From Promethearchaeota archaeon (GTDB lineage Archaea; Asgardarchaeota; Lokiarchaeia; Sigyniarchaeales; SOKP01), in NCBI GenBank assembly GCA_029838195.1, contig JALGVJ010000023.1:1-63307 (forward strand): a stretch of DNA of 63,307 nucleotides, written 5' to 3'. Below the pieces are notes generated by a model. It made no database searches and had not been told where the DNA came from. It saw only the letters and a list, made by a program, of their open reading frames with translations. Position numbers and translations under genes: made by a program. This document shows positions 43,264 to 52,496 of this stretch, piece after piece (positions within the stretch are counted from its first letter, which is position 1; each line of letters begins with the position of its first letter).

Positions 43264-45498
43264 ATGACAACAGAAATGAGTAAAAAACCAATTGGATGGA
43301 ATGGAAAAACCTTAATTGAAATGCTGGAAGAAAGCGAGCAATTATTTGATGAAACCAAGCGATATTACGGCATCGAGCGATTAAGCTTGAAAGAAAAAGA
43401 TCCGTTTCGCTACGAACGGGCCTACGCCAGCTTGAGAGGAGCATTAGTTTCTGCTCGGGAAACTGCCCTTCACGTGGCCGCTTCGCCAATTGTGAAGGAA
43501 ATAGGCGAGTTATGCTTCGCATTATACACGCCGGAAGGAGACTCTATTGTCGTGAGTACGGGCATTTTAGTGCACGTCCACACAATGTCGGAGGCCATCA
43601 AATTCATGATACGAGAAAATTATGAAGAAGAACCGGGAATCAATCCCGGAGATATCTTCTTGAATAACGATCCGGATTGTGGAAATGTGCATACAACGGA
43701 CGTCCAAACGCTAATTCCGATTTTTTGGCAAGATGAATTAATAGGATGGGCGGGGGGCGTAACACATCAAATTGATACGGGAGGCATAACGCCCGGCCAC
43801 GACCTTGTCGCTGCAATTCAACGCTTTGATGATGGTGTGTATTATACTTGTAGAAAAATAGGCTCGAATGATAAAATCTGGAAAGACCACATGATAAATG
43901 CCAAACGTTCCGTTCGCACGCCCATGTATTGGGAGCTGGATGAAAAATGCAGGCTTTCAGGAGATTTGATGATTCGCGATGCTGTCTTGAGATTTATCGA
44001 GCGAGAAGGAATTGATTATTATAAAAGATTCATGAGAGAAGCCATAGAAGAAGGGCGTCGAATTTTATTGGAAAGAGTAAAAGAGCGATTAATTCCCGGC
44101 CGATATCGTTCTGCTGGATTTTTCGACTTACCCTTGAAGGACGAAGCTTGGCAACCAAGGGCTAAAAAAAATAAAATAACGAACATGCCGTTCGAACTTC
44201 TTGTTCGAGAAGATGGCTCGATTTCCTTGAGTTTTGAAGGAGGTAGTGGACCAGGCACCAATCCGATGAATTGTGGGCGAGGAGCGATGGAAGGTGGGCA
44301 ATGGGTGCTTCTCACGCAAGTACTCATTTATGGGGATAAAGTCAATGACGGTGCTTATTATGGTGTGGAGAAAAATTATCCAAAGGGGACGTGGTGTAAT
44401 CCAGGGGATCCTTATCTTTCATACCAGAGCCCTTGGGGCAATCTGATTCCTGGTTATACCTCCATGATGAAATGCATTTCCTATGGATTATTTTCACGAG
44501 GCTATCGTGAAGAAGTAGCGCCAGGATATGGATTTACGGGAGATGCGATTCAAGGTGGCGGGATTTATGTATCAGGTCCTTTAAAAGGACAGCGATGGGC
44601 ATTATCTACTTTTGAAATAAGTTGTCAAGGATTAGGTGCCAGCGCAGTTCGAGACGGTCTGGATTTTGGGTATGCAATGTGGAATCCCGAAGCAGATATG
44701 GGTGATGTAGAGACTTGGGAACTTTTTCAAGGAGGCGTTCCGTATTTATCTCGTAGAATAAAGCCAAACACGGCGGGTTTTGGAAAATATCGGGGAGGAT
44801 GTGCGTTTGAAGGCGTGGGGCTTGTTGCATTTTCGAAGGAGGTAGATTTTTTTGGGGCCCGTGATGGATTATGTTTTCATGGAGCAGGAGGCATGCATGG
44901 AGGATATCCTCATGGAACGGGTTATCGGTTGTATGTGAGGAAGACGAACATGGAAGAAATCATTAAAAAACAGCTGCCGTATCCTTTAGGGGATTGGAGT
45001 CCGAGCGATGGCGAATTTGAGAAGTATTTAGAGGGGGAGATCATTAGGAAATCTTATTGTTCGATTTATCCCGTAACGTTTGAAAATTGGGATCTTTTTT
45101 ATCACACGCAAAGTGGGGGCCCTGGTTATGGAGACCCTTTAGAGCGCAAATTTGAGTTGTTGAAGAAGGATTTGGAAGAGCAAATTTACACTAAAGACGT
45201 CGTGGAGTGCGTGTATGGGGTGATTGCGGATCATGACGAGGAGGCGGGTGAGTGGAGAATTGATGAGGAAAAATCACGAGAAAGGAGAACTCGCATGAAA
45301 AAGGAGCGGTTAGAAAAATCCATGCCATTTGAAGAATTTTGGGAGCGCGAGAGGAATAAAATCATGGAGAACAAGTTATCAAAGCATGTAAAGACCATGT
45401 ATCGGGAGAGCATGGAACTTTCAGAGAAATGGGCACAAGAATTTAGAGAGTTTTGGAAATTACCTGATAATTTTAAAATAGAGGAGGAGGGGAAGTGA
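43264..45498 (+). CDS. acxB: Acetone carboxylase alpha subunit (HyuB-type)
   Basis: 744 aa, similar to the known alpha subunit (about 770). It is a HyuB-type domain protein: NPGDIFLNNDPDCGNVHTTDV, then GGVTHQIDTGG. The spacing His143-x2-Asp146-x21-His168 equals that of the Mn ligands I recall for the structurally known acetone carboxylase alpha subunit (His150, Asp153, His175). GTNPMNCGRGAMEGG and GPGYGDPLERKFE are other conserved points. The alpha subunit carries the carboxylation site that joins activated acetone and carboxyphosphate to give acetoacetate. The gap after acxA is four bases, with a GGAGGTG Shine-Dalgarno (43250-43256). Confidence 0.88.
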   Translation: MTTEMSKKPIGWNGKTLIEMLEESEQLFDETKRYYGIERLSLKEKDPFRYERAYASLRGALVSARETALHVAASPIVKEIGELCFALYTPEGDSIVVSTGILVHVHTMSEAIKFMIRENYEEEPGINPGDIFLNNDPDCGNVHTTDVQTLIPIFWQDELIGWAGGVTHQIDTGGITPGHDLVAAIQRFDDGVYYTCRKIGSNDKIWKDHMINAKRSVRTPMYWELDEKCRLSGDLMIRDAVLRFIEREGIDYYKRFMREAIEEGRRILLERVKERLIPGRYRSAGFFDLPLKDEAWQPRAKKNKITNMPFELLVREDGSISLSFEGGSGPGTNPMNCGRGAMEGGQWVLLTQVLIYGDKVNDGAYYGVEKNYPKGTWCNPGDPYLSYQSPWGNLIPGYTSMMKCISYGLFSRGYREEVAPGYGFTGDAIQGGGIYVSGPLKGQRWALSTFEISCQGLGASAVRDGLDFGYAMWNPEADMGDVETWELFQGGVPYLSRRIKPNTAGFGKYRGGCAFEGVGLVAFSKEVDFFGARDGLCFHGAGGMHGGYPHGTGYRLYVRKTNMEEIIKKQLPYPLGDWSPSDGEFEKYLEGEIIRKSYCSIYPVTFENWDLFYHTQSGGPGYGDPLERKFELLKKDLEEQIYTKDVVECVYGVIADHDEEAGEWRIDEEKSRERRTRMKKERLEKSMPFEEFWERERNKIMENKLSKHVKTMYRESMELSEKWAQEFREFWKLPDNFKIEEEGK

Positions 45499-45993
45499 AT
45501 GAGTTCATTGGATGATAAAACATTAGAGAGATTATTGGAAGGCGAATTAACTTGGAATGAATTGAAACCTATAATTAGTGGGAGGAAAGATAAGGATCGA
45601 TTTGAGCGCGTGTTAAAAATATTACAAGAAAAGGTTTCTTGGAAAGAACAAATTCTTTTACCCCTTCATGAGCACTTGTACATTGTTTCGAAAGAAGGTC
45701 AGCGCCTTGTAAAATGTGATTGTGGGCATGAATTTGGAGATTATAAAGAAAATTGGAAATTAAAATGTCGAGTAAGGGTACGAGATACATTAGCAACGAT
45801 AGAGGAGATTTACCCGAAATACATGGGATGTGACCCGGAATGGGAAGAGATAAGAGAATATTATTGTCCCAGTTGCTTGACTTTATTAGACGTTGAGGTC
45901 GTTCCACCAGGATACCCCGTAATTTTCAATTTTCTTCCCGATATAGACGTGTTTTATGAGAAATGGTTGGGAAAGAAAGCTCCAGATAAATAA
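45499..45993 (+). CDS. acxC: Acetone carboxylase gamma subunit
   Basis: 164 aa, the expected size of about 170. It carries the hallmark of the gamma family: a zinc site split between CDCGHEF (Cys73, Cys75) and YYCPSC (Cys123, Cys126), between them ENWKLKCRVRVRDT and IYPKYMGCDPEW, then EVVPPGYPVIFNFLPDIDVFYEKWLG. This subunit is not found with hydantoinases and therefore identifies the operon as acetone carboxylase. The start ATG directly abuts the acxB stop and is preceded by a GAGGAGGAGG Shine-Dalgarno within acxB. Gamma is needed for the intact complex (2:2:2). Confidence 0.9.
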   Translation: MSSLDDKTLERLLEGELTWNELKPIISGRKDKDRFERVLKILQEKVSWKEQILLPLHEHLYIVSKEGQRLVKCDCGHEFGDYKENWKLKCRVRVRDTLATIEEIYPKYMGCDPEWEEIREYYCPSCLTLLDVEVVPPGYPVIFNFLPDIDVFYEKWLGKKAPDK

Positions 45994-46029
45994 TTTTTTT
46001 TTAATCACATTATTTTTACTTTTTTTTTT
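45994..46029 (+). terminator. Poly-T terminator region after the acx operon
   Basis: A run of nine T (45994-46002) and a second of ten T (46020-46029) follow the acxC stop. T-rich tracts without a required hairpin end many archaeal transcripts. Confidence 0.55.
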
Positions 46030-46227
46030 AAGTTCTACGAAATTTTTTTATTTTGAATGCTCTTAGAGTAGCAGGGCAAGGTAATTAAGAGAAATGAATG
46101 CTCAACTTTTATATTATTAATTTTAATTACTCTTATTTTCTTGGTTTTTATTTTAAATTTTTTATAAGGGATTGAATATTTAATTATTAAAAGAACAAAT
46201 TAAACATGCATTTTCACGTGTATAAAA

Positions 46228-47115
46228 ATGGAAAAAAAAAAAATTGGTTGGATTGGGACTGGCGTCATGGGAAACTCAATGTGCTCGCACGTGCTAAAAG
46301 CAGGCCATTCTGTTGCTGTATATAATAGAACTAAAGCAAAAGCTACGAATTTAATTGATATGGGTGCTCAGTGGTGCTCGAATCCAAAAGAAGTGGCTGA
46401 AAAAAGCGATATTATTTTTACCATCGTAGGATTTCCTCAAGATGTAAGGCAAGTGTATTTTGGAGCTGAGGGAATTTTTAAAGGAATCAAAAAAGGAGCC
46501 ATTACTATAGACATGACTACTTCGGAGCCTACGCTTGCCCAAGAAATATATGAAGAAGGAAAGAAAATGGGCGTTCATTGTTTGGATGCCCCTGTTTCTG
46601 GAGGGGATGTTGGAGCACGAGAAGGAACTTTAGCTATCATGGTAGGAGGGGATAAGGAGATCTACGAAGAGATCTTACCCCTCTTTCAATTAATGGGAAA
46701 AAATATAGCATACATGGGGAAAGCAGGAGCAGGGCAGCATACGAAAATGAGCAATCAAATTCTCATTGCGGGCACGATGATTGGAGTCGTGGAATCCTTG
46801 CTTTATGCTTATAAAGCAGGAAATGATCTGACGGAAGTCATTAATGTTATTGGTAAAGGAGCTGCGGGATGTTGGTCCATTAATAATTTAGGCCCTCGTA
46901 TTGTTAAAGGCAATTTCGACCCGGGATTTTTTATCAAGCATTTTGTTAAAGATATGGGCATTGCACTACAAGAGGCAAAACAAATGAATTTATCGCTTCC
47001 CGGCCTCGCTCTGGCATATCAATTTTACGTGGCAGCCATGGCCATGGGATTAGAGAATCTAGGAACTCAAGGACTTTATAAGGTATTCGCTAAAATGAAT
47101 GGTGTGGACATCTAA
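46228..47115 (+). CDS. Beta-hydroxyacid dehydrogenase (3-hydroxyisobutyrate dehydrogenase type)
   Basis: 295 aa, normal length. The Rossmann motif GWIGTGVMGNSM (GxGxxG) starts the protein. NRTKAK after strand 2 suggests a basic pocket and thus NADP(H). The substrate loop is DAPVSGGDVGAREGTLAIMVGG, and the catalytic lysine is Lys173 in GQHTKMSNQ. The reaction interconverts a beta-hydroxyacid and its semialdehyde (hydroxyisobutyrate, tartronate semialdehyde, succinate semialdehyde or glyoxylate). It follows the acx operon by 234 bases with T-tract terminators between, so it is probably its own transcript. A role in acetone metabolism is possible but unproven. Confidence 0.88.
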   Translation: MEKKKIGWIGTGVMGNSMCSHVLKAGHSVAVYNRTKAKATNLIDMGAQWCSNPKEVAEKSDIIFTIVGFPQDVRQVYFGAEGIFKGIKKGAITIDMTTSEPTLAQEIYEEGKKMGVHCLDAPVSGGDVGAREGTLAIMVGGDKEIYEEILPLFQLMGKNIAYMGKAGAGQHTKMSNQILIAGTMIGVVESLLYAYKAGNDLTEVINVIGKGAAGCWSINNLGPRIVKGNFDPGFFIKHFVKDMGIALQEAKQMNLSLPGLALAYQFYVAAMAMGLENLGTQGLYKVFAKMNGVDI

Positions 47116-47353
47116 CAAGAGTAATTGATAATTTTCACGCACATTATTTTTTATTTTTTTTTCCCTTGTGAATTTTTTTTATCCAAAAATTCTTTGGAAA
47201 TTTTAATCGCAATTTTTGAACCTATTGATGAAAATTATCAAGAAACGTTATATTCATGTTTTATCATGATTATAAAACGGAAAGTCCAATAAATCAAGAA
47301 AATTTTCTGGAAAAAAATGGGGATGAAATTTTAACTAAACGGATAACATTCTT

Positions 47354-47887
47354 TTATTTTAACCCTACATCTTCTAATAAAAGATCGACTAATAACTCAA
47401 AAATCGTTTCTACATTTATTCCCGTTTTAGCAGAACATTCAATAAACCCACTAAAAGAATGTTCCTTAGCTAAATTAAATCCTTCTTTAAAAGAAACTTT
47501 TCTTTTATTTTCTAGATCTAGTTTTCCCCCCACCATTAAAAAGATAGGGGATTTTTTTTCACTTTTATACGGCATTTTAAAAACTTCTAGCCAATCCTTC
47601 AAATTGCTTAAAGTTTCGGCCCGAGTAATATCATACATGAAGATTCCTGCTTTAGCTCCTCTGACATAACCGGGTAAAATGAATCTGAAACGATCTTCAC
47701 CTCCAAAATCCCAAATCTGTAGGGCAATCTTAAGCTCTCCCCTAATAATATATTTAACTTCAATATTAACCCCAATCGTACTCATGATCTCCTCATTAAA
47801 CATTCCCGTTAAATATCTGTGCGTGAGACTTGATTTTCCGACTCCTGAATCTCCAAAAATAACTGTTTTAAATGTTAATTCAAGCAA
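47354..47887 (-). CDS. Ras/Rab-like small GTPase
   Basis: 177 aa, single GTPase domain. G1 is GDSGVGKSS (12-20), switch I Thr37 lies in EEIMSTIGV, and G3 is WDFGGEDRF, with Glu64 where Ras has the catalytic Gln61. G4 is VGGKLDL, where Gly replaces the Asn of NKxD, and G5 is ECSAKTG. Intact G1 and switch regions suggest real GTP binding with unusual hydrolysis or base recognition. The protein ends LEDVGLK with no prenylation motif, as usual in Asgard GTPases. It is single-gene, transcribed opposite to the 46228 gene. Partner GAP, GEF or longin/roadblock proteins are not adjacent. Confidence 0.88.
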   Translation of the reverse strand: MLELTFKTVIFGDSGVGKSSLTHRYLTGMFNEEIMSTIGVNIEVKYIIRGELKIALQIWDFGGEDRFRFILPGYVRGAKAGIFMYDITRAETLSNLKDWLEVFKMPYKSEKKSPIFLMVGGKLDLENKRKVSFKEGFNLAKEHSFSGFIECSAKTGINVETIFELLVDLLLEDVGLK

Positions 47888-48156
47888 TTAACACATCCCA
47901 TGTAATATATTCTTATTTCTTATCTAATCCTCCTTGTTAAAAAAAATGGATGATTAGACTTTTTTTATATTTGTTATATGGATAGCTTTTAATAAAAATT
48001 ATCACATAAAAGCATTGCTATATTATCATCTAAGATAACTAAATTTCTTAGATTTTATACAATTTTTCTATAAAAATTGATAGAAATATTTAATAAATCT
48101 TAAATTATAAATTAATGAGATAAAAGCTCCCATGATTTTTTTGTAGTGAAATAATA

Positions 48157-49683
48157 TCAGGAGCCAGCAATTCGTTCGGGATACTTGCTTTGAGCTTTTA
48201 GATTTTCATGAAGCAACTTATTTAATAATTCAAAACGCTTGTCCTTGAATTGCTTATCAGGCCAAAGGTTATGAAATTCTTCGGGGTCATTAATTCTATC
48301 ATAAATATCTCCAAATTGTTCTAAAGATTCGTAAATGGTCAATTTATATTGTTCAGTAACGAGATGTCTCAAACGAGCTTTTAACGTTCCGACTTCTTCA
48401 TCATTCTCTATGAAACAGCAGTCTCTTACTTTAGTTTCCGGATCTTTTAAAATGGGCGTTATATCTTTTCCTTGCAACTGGATTTTATGATGACGTTCGG
48501 GAACTCCTAATAGATTTAAAATAGTTTTAACGTAATCGACAGAACTTACTAGCGAATTTGAAACAGTACCGGGTTTAGTTAGTCCTGGAACCTTCCAAAT
48601 AAGCGGTAATTGGAGAACTCCATTGAATGGGCAAGGTCCCTTGAATAAAAGGCCGTGATCGCCCATTAAATCACCATGATCGCTTGAAAAAACTATAATT
48701 GTATTGTCAGCCAATCCCAATCGTTCCAGCGAGGCTAATATTTGTCCGATACATTGGTCAACATATCCTATTGCAGCATAAGTAAGGGCGGTAATTTTTC
48801 TAACCTCTTCTTCGGAGGATTCTCTTAAAAAAGCTTTCTTAAAAGGAGGATTTTTCAAGTGTTCTCTAAGATATTCGTGATTATAAATGTTTTTAATGTC
48901 ATTAAAAGAAGAGGGAAGTGGTATATCTTCCGGTTTATACATTTTTTGGAAACGCTCAGGTGGATACAAAGGATAATGCGGATCGGGAAAAGAACAATGT
49001 AAATAAAAGGGCTTGTTCCCGTGAGCTCCATTAACGTGGTTTTCTAAAAAATTGATGGTTCGCTCGGTCACGTACGTCGTGCTATAATATTCTTCGGGAA
49101 TCGGATCACAAAATAAACTGAAGAGTTTATCATAATTGACACATCTCTCTTTCACTTGCTTAGCCACGGAGGGAGATTTCTCTTCTAACCATTCAATATA
49201 ATGCCCCGAACAAATGCTACCGTTTCCAATGACCACTTCCACGTGCTCATATCCATAATACAGAATTGGGAAACTCTCTCGCACGGGATCTTTTCTTCCC
49301 TTGAGTTCGGCCCAACTTGCAATACTTTCTGCGGAAACACTTTTTCTTTTAAAAGGTGCCATCCAGAATTGGTGATGGATTTTACCAATAGCAGCAGTAT
49401 ACCAACCTCTCTTTCTTAAGGTGGACATGATGGTTGGAATGTCCTCCCGCAAGTTAATTCCATTACTTCTCACGCCATGAACATTAGGGTACACTCCTGT
49501 CGCTAAGGTCGCTCGATTAGGCATGCAAATGGGATTTGCGCAAAAATAGTTGGTGAATCTCATGCCATCAGCGGCTAATTTGTCCAGATTTGGAGTTTTT
49601 AAGATGCGGTTGCCATAACAGCTCAAATGATCTTTTCTTTGGGCGTCCGTGATGATAAACAAGACATTTTTTTTTTCATTCAT
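48157..49683 (-). CDS. Cys-type sulfatase (formylglycine-dependent)
   Basis: 508 aa. The sulfatase signature is CMPNRATLATG (C-x-P-x-R, Cys53) preceded by the metal Asp in ITDAQR. NVHGVRSNG and the distal metal site VFSSDHGDLMGDHG are also present. Cys53 must be converted to formylglycine, in anaerobes by a radical SAM activating enzyme (anSME), which is not next door. Without a signal peptide it should be cytoplasmic. Substrates are sulfated sugars, steroids or phosphonate-like esters. The neighbouring DUF3604 protein, acyltransferase, GH3 and GPH transporters favour carbohydrate use, which is inference. Confidence 0.9.
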   Translation of the reverse strand: MNEKKNVLFIITDAQRKDHLSCYGNRILKTPNLDKLAADGMRFTNYFCANPICMPNRATLATGVYPNVHGVRSNGINLREDIPTIMSTLRKRGWYTAAIGKIHHQFWMAPFKRKSVSAESIASWAELKGRKDPVRESFPILYYGYEHVEVVIGNGSICSGHYIEWLEEKSPSVAKQVKERCVNYDKLFSLFCDPIPEEYYSTTYVTERTINFLENHVNGAHGNKPFYLHCSFPDPHYPLYPPERFQKMYKPEDIPLPSSFNDIKNIYNHEYLREHLKNPPFKKAFLRESSEEEVRKITALTYAAIGYVDQCIGQILASLERLGLADNTIIVFSSDHGDLMGDHGLLFKGPCPFNGVLQLPLIWKVPGLTKPGTVSNSLVSSVDYVKTILNLLGVPERHHKIQLQGKDITPILKDPETKVRDCCFIENDEEVGTLKARLRHLVTEQYKLTIYESLEQFGDIYDRINDPEEFHNLWPDKQFKDKRFELLNKLLHENLKAQSKYPERIAGS

Positions 49684-50120
49684 TTAACTTAAAATTATAT
49701 CTGTTTTTTTAATATTTTTATAAGTGAACAATCCATCTAAAATATTAAATATCTCAATATGGTTTCGAATAAAGATTAAACTAATTATGATTCTTTCAAT
49801 TATCTTTTTTAAATAATGTGTTCTCTTTTGGATTTACTTGGTTATTTATCTACTACTTCCTATAAATATTTCATTATTATTGTATGATAAGAAATTGGCA
49901 TCACTTTCAACGATTATTCTATATTTTTCAATATTGTACTTTTTTGAGGTAAATCCATTGTCAAATTCTATGTTATATTAAAAAATGTAAACATAGAGGA
50001 AAAAAGAACACTTAAAATAAAAGTTCCGTGAATATGTGATACTTTTTTAAATTTAGAATCTATTTGTTAATAGAGAAAAAATAATTAAACTGTCTTTTTA
50101 ATTTTTAAGAAAGGATAAAT
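49684..50120. other. Gene-free AT-rich stretch
   Basis: About 437 bases separating the sulfatase (minus) and the helicase module (plus). No repeat, att-like site or RNA gene is visible. It contains the promoters of both divergent units. Confidence 0.4.
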
Positions 50121-52478
50121 ATGAACTTTTTTAAAAAAAAAATCAGACTATTTTTCAAAAGGTTAATCTCCAAAATATTATTTTGGAGGCCAAAAGAGAT
50201 ATTGGATTCACTATCTCCCTGTGAGGAAGTTGAGGAAGTGAAAATTGATGATAATCAAACCCAAGAATTTACTCAAAGTGAGATATGTTCTCCACAAGCA
50301 GAAGAATCAATTATATTAGAAAAAATGGAGGATATTGAAAGCGAAATAGAACAGAAATTTGCTCCAGAAATTGGAACTAAATTTTCAAAACCGAAAAGAT
50401 CGAGATCTCCTTCATCTCAAACAAAAGGATCTTTAAATAAAGATATAGAAGTTGATGAAAGAGAGGAAGATGAAGATTATATTATACACGGAGATATTGA
50501 GATTAATTTAGCAGAATCTACTTCAAAACATATAAAATTACAGAGACTTTTAGAAACACCACAAAATATTGAGGTTTTAGAAGATAAGCAATATGAGAAA
50601 AGGGCCCGAATTAAACGTAGACCGATAGTAATGCTTGATTTAGAAAAGGGACAAATGAAATTACAATTGCCAGTTATTTCATTTCCTAGATATGAAGTTT
50701 TTAAAAATTCGAGACCAATTTCTTGTGTTATTAATATTTCAGACCTTCAGGGGAGAAATATAAAAAAAACAATTGAATTAACTGAACAGAACTGTAAGAT
50801 TGAAAAATATAATGAAACGCTTGTTTTTTTAATCTTAGATATTTTTAAGAGTTTTAGATGTAAAATTCAAACTCCGAATAGAGAAATACAAAGAAATTAT
50901 TATTTTCTTCATGAGAATGAAAAAATCTTCATATTTATTCAAAAAAATGAAACGAATATACTTTTATATAATTTTAAGAGTTTTTTTAAAGAAACAGACA
51001 AGTTTTGGATATTATTAAAAAATGATCTAAAAATAACTCCGAATCCTACAAGTATCTTTGAAAATTTAGTTTATCCTAATTACAACTTATTTAATATAGG
51101 ATTTAATTCAGATAATTATGAAATTCAGATTTTTGATGAAAATAATAATTTTCTTGTTAGTTTATTTAAAGAACCTAAAATCCATTTCTCCTCTCAAAAC
51201 GATGGATATATTTTTGATGAATTTTATAACGAGGAGCCTTTATTTTGGACTAATTTTAATATAAATTTAGAATGTTCAGATTTTCTTAAGAAAATTCCAA
51301 AAATGGTATATATCCAAAATTCAATCACAGATGAATATATTGAGCAAAAAAAATTTTATAACAAAATAAAATGGATAAAAGGAGATGAGTTTGAAATATC
51401 TCCAGAACATTTAAATAATAAGATTGGAAGTTTTCAAATTGATATAGAGTTTTATAGAGATGATACTTATACTGAGCCCCTATTTGACAAATCTATAAGA
51501 GGCTTTTTTCGTTATTGTCCTGTTCGAATTGAACAATATGATTTAGTAATTCTTCCTACTGAAAAAGGTCATAAGGATTTTGAAATTAATATGATAACTG
51601 TAAATGACCAGTTGTTATCAATTGAAAGAAGTGATATTGATTTTAAAACAGAAACACTTCAGAATAGTATGATATGTAAAAAATTCTCAGCTGTAGCATC
51701 AAAAGACATCGATCAATTTGAATTAATTATCAGAAGTCCTCATTGTATCAATTTAGTAAGATTGAAGCCATATATTCCACGCGTTAAATGGCGTTTGAAA
51801 AATATTGAGAAGTTTGAAAATCTAACGGGTAAACCCATAAACATTGATTTTGATAACTATTTTAAATTAAAAAAAAATATCACATTAGAAATACGTGTGA
51901 TATCAAAAGATTGTTTTAATGGCCTTTTTATTATATTTGATGATAAAAAATACCCATTGAGAATATCTGATAAGAAAAATTTTATTTATTCTTTCCCATT
52001 AAATCCGATTTATGAAGAAATTAATAGATATATTAAAAAAGAAGGAATGTTGAAGTTATATCTCATCATTGAAGACAGAAAAATTTTAGTTATGAAAATA
52101 ATTGGCAAAAAAGATGAATATTTTGAACATGTAAAATCAACGAAAAAGAGAATTTTAACGGGAGATCATTCTCAAAAAATTAAACATCAAAAAAATTTTA
52201 AAATTGAATTAAAAGTTCATGGTTATCAAAATTCTAAAGGAAATAAAGTTATTTCGGCACTTATTACAATATTATCTAAGGAAGTAAGATATACCCTTGA
52301 AGAGCTTAGAAATAGATTCTTTAATGATAAGGAGTTTAATGACAAAATAAATTCGTTTTTAAAGGTAAATAATATTATCCCAACATCGAAGATGACTTAT
52401 CAGAGTTTCATCAACAGTTTATGGGAAGTTCCATATAGATATTTTGAAGAGATTTTAGATTATCTAGAAAATAATTAA
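50121..52478 (+). CDS. Unknown beta-rich protein, first gene of the helicase module
   Basis: 785 aa with no recognised family. Residues 1-22 (MNFFKKKIRLFFKRLISKIL) form a basic amphipathic or membrane-associating helix. Residues 25-125 are an acidic, low-complexity linker (EEVEEVKIDD, DEREEDEDY). Residues about 130-690 alternate beta-strand-like segments and turns, with repeated domain-like units and signature-like bits such as PRVKWRLKNIE, suggesting stacked Ig/beta-sandwich domains. The last 85 residues are helical (VRYTLEELRNRFF, YRYFEEILDYLE). There are no cysteine clusters and no nuclease motif. It is followed after 18 bases by the helicase gene, so the two are surely co-transcribed. It is the positional equivalent of DruH in type III Druantia, but I could not confirm homology. 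Confidence 0.75.
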   Translation: MNFFKKKIRLFFKRLISKILFWRPKEILDSLSPCEEVEEVKIDDNQTQEFTQSEICSPQAEESIILEKMEDIESEIEQKFAPEIGTKFSKPKRSRSPSSQTKGSLNKDIEVDEREEDEDYIIHGDIEINLAESTSKHIKLQRLLETPQNIEVLEDKQYEKRARIKRRPIVMLDLEKGQMKLQLPVISFPRYEVFKNSRPISCVINISDLQGRNIKKTIELTEQNCKIEKYNETLVFLILDIFKSFRCKIQTPNREIQRNYYFLHENEKIFIFIQKNETNILLYNFKSFFKETDKFWILLKNDLKITPNPTSIFENLVYPNYNLFNIGFNSDNYEIQIFDENNNFLVSLFKEPKIHFSSQNDGYIFDEFYNEEPLFWTNFNINLECSDFLKKIPKMVYIQNSITDEYIEQKKFYNKIKWIKGDEFEISPEHLNNKIGSFQIDIEFYRDDTYTEPLFDKSIRGFFRYCPVRIEQYDLVILPTEKGHKDFEINMITVNDQLLSIERSDIDFKTETLQNSMICKKFSAVASKDIDQFELIIRSPHCINLVRLKPYIPRVKWRLKNIEKFENLTGKPINIDFDNYFKLKKNITLEIRVISKDCFNGLFIIFDDKKYPLRISDKKNFIYSFPLNPIYEEINRYIKKEGMLKLYLIIEDRKILVMKIIGKKDEYFEHVKSTKKRILTGDHSQKIKHQKNFKIELKVHGYQNSKGNKVISALITILSKEVRYTLEELRNRFFNDKEFNDKINSFLKVNNIIPTSKMTYQSFINSLWEVPYRYFEEILDYLENN

Positions 52479-52496
52479 AATATATTATAGAAATGG

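Noticed and set aside
41127..45498. Hydantoinase / N-methylhydantoinase operon
   Set aside because: The third gene is the acetone-carboxylase-specific gamma subunit with its split zinc site, which hydantoinases lack.
47256..47669. 137-codon plus-strand frame
   Set aside because: It lies antisense to the well-supported Ras-like GTPase at 47354-47887 and has no protein motifs.
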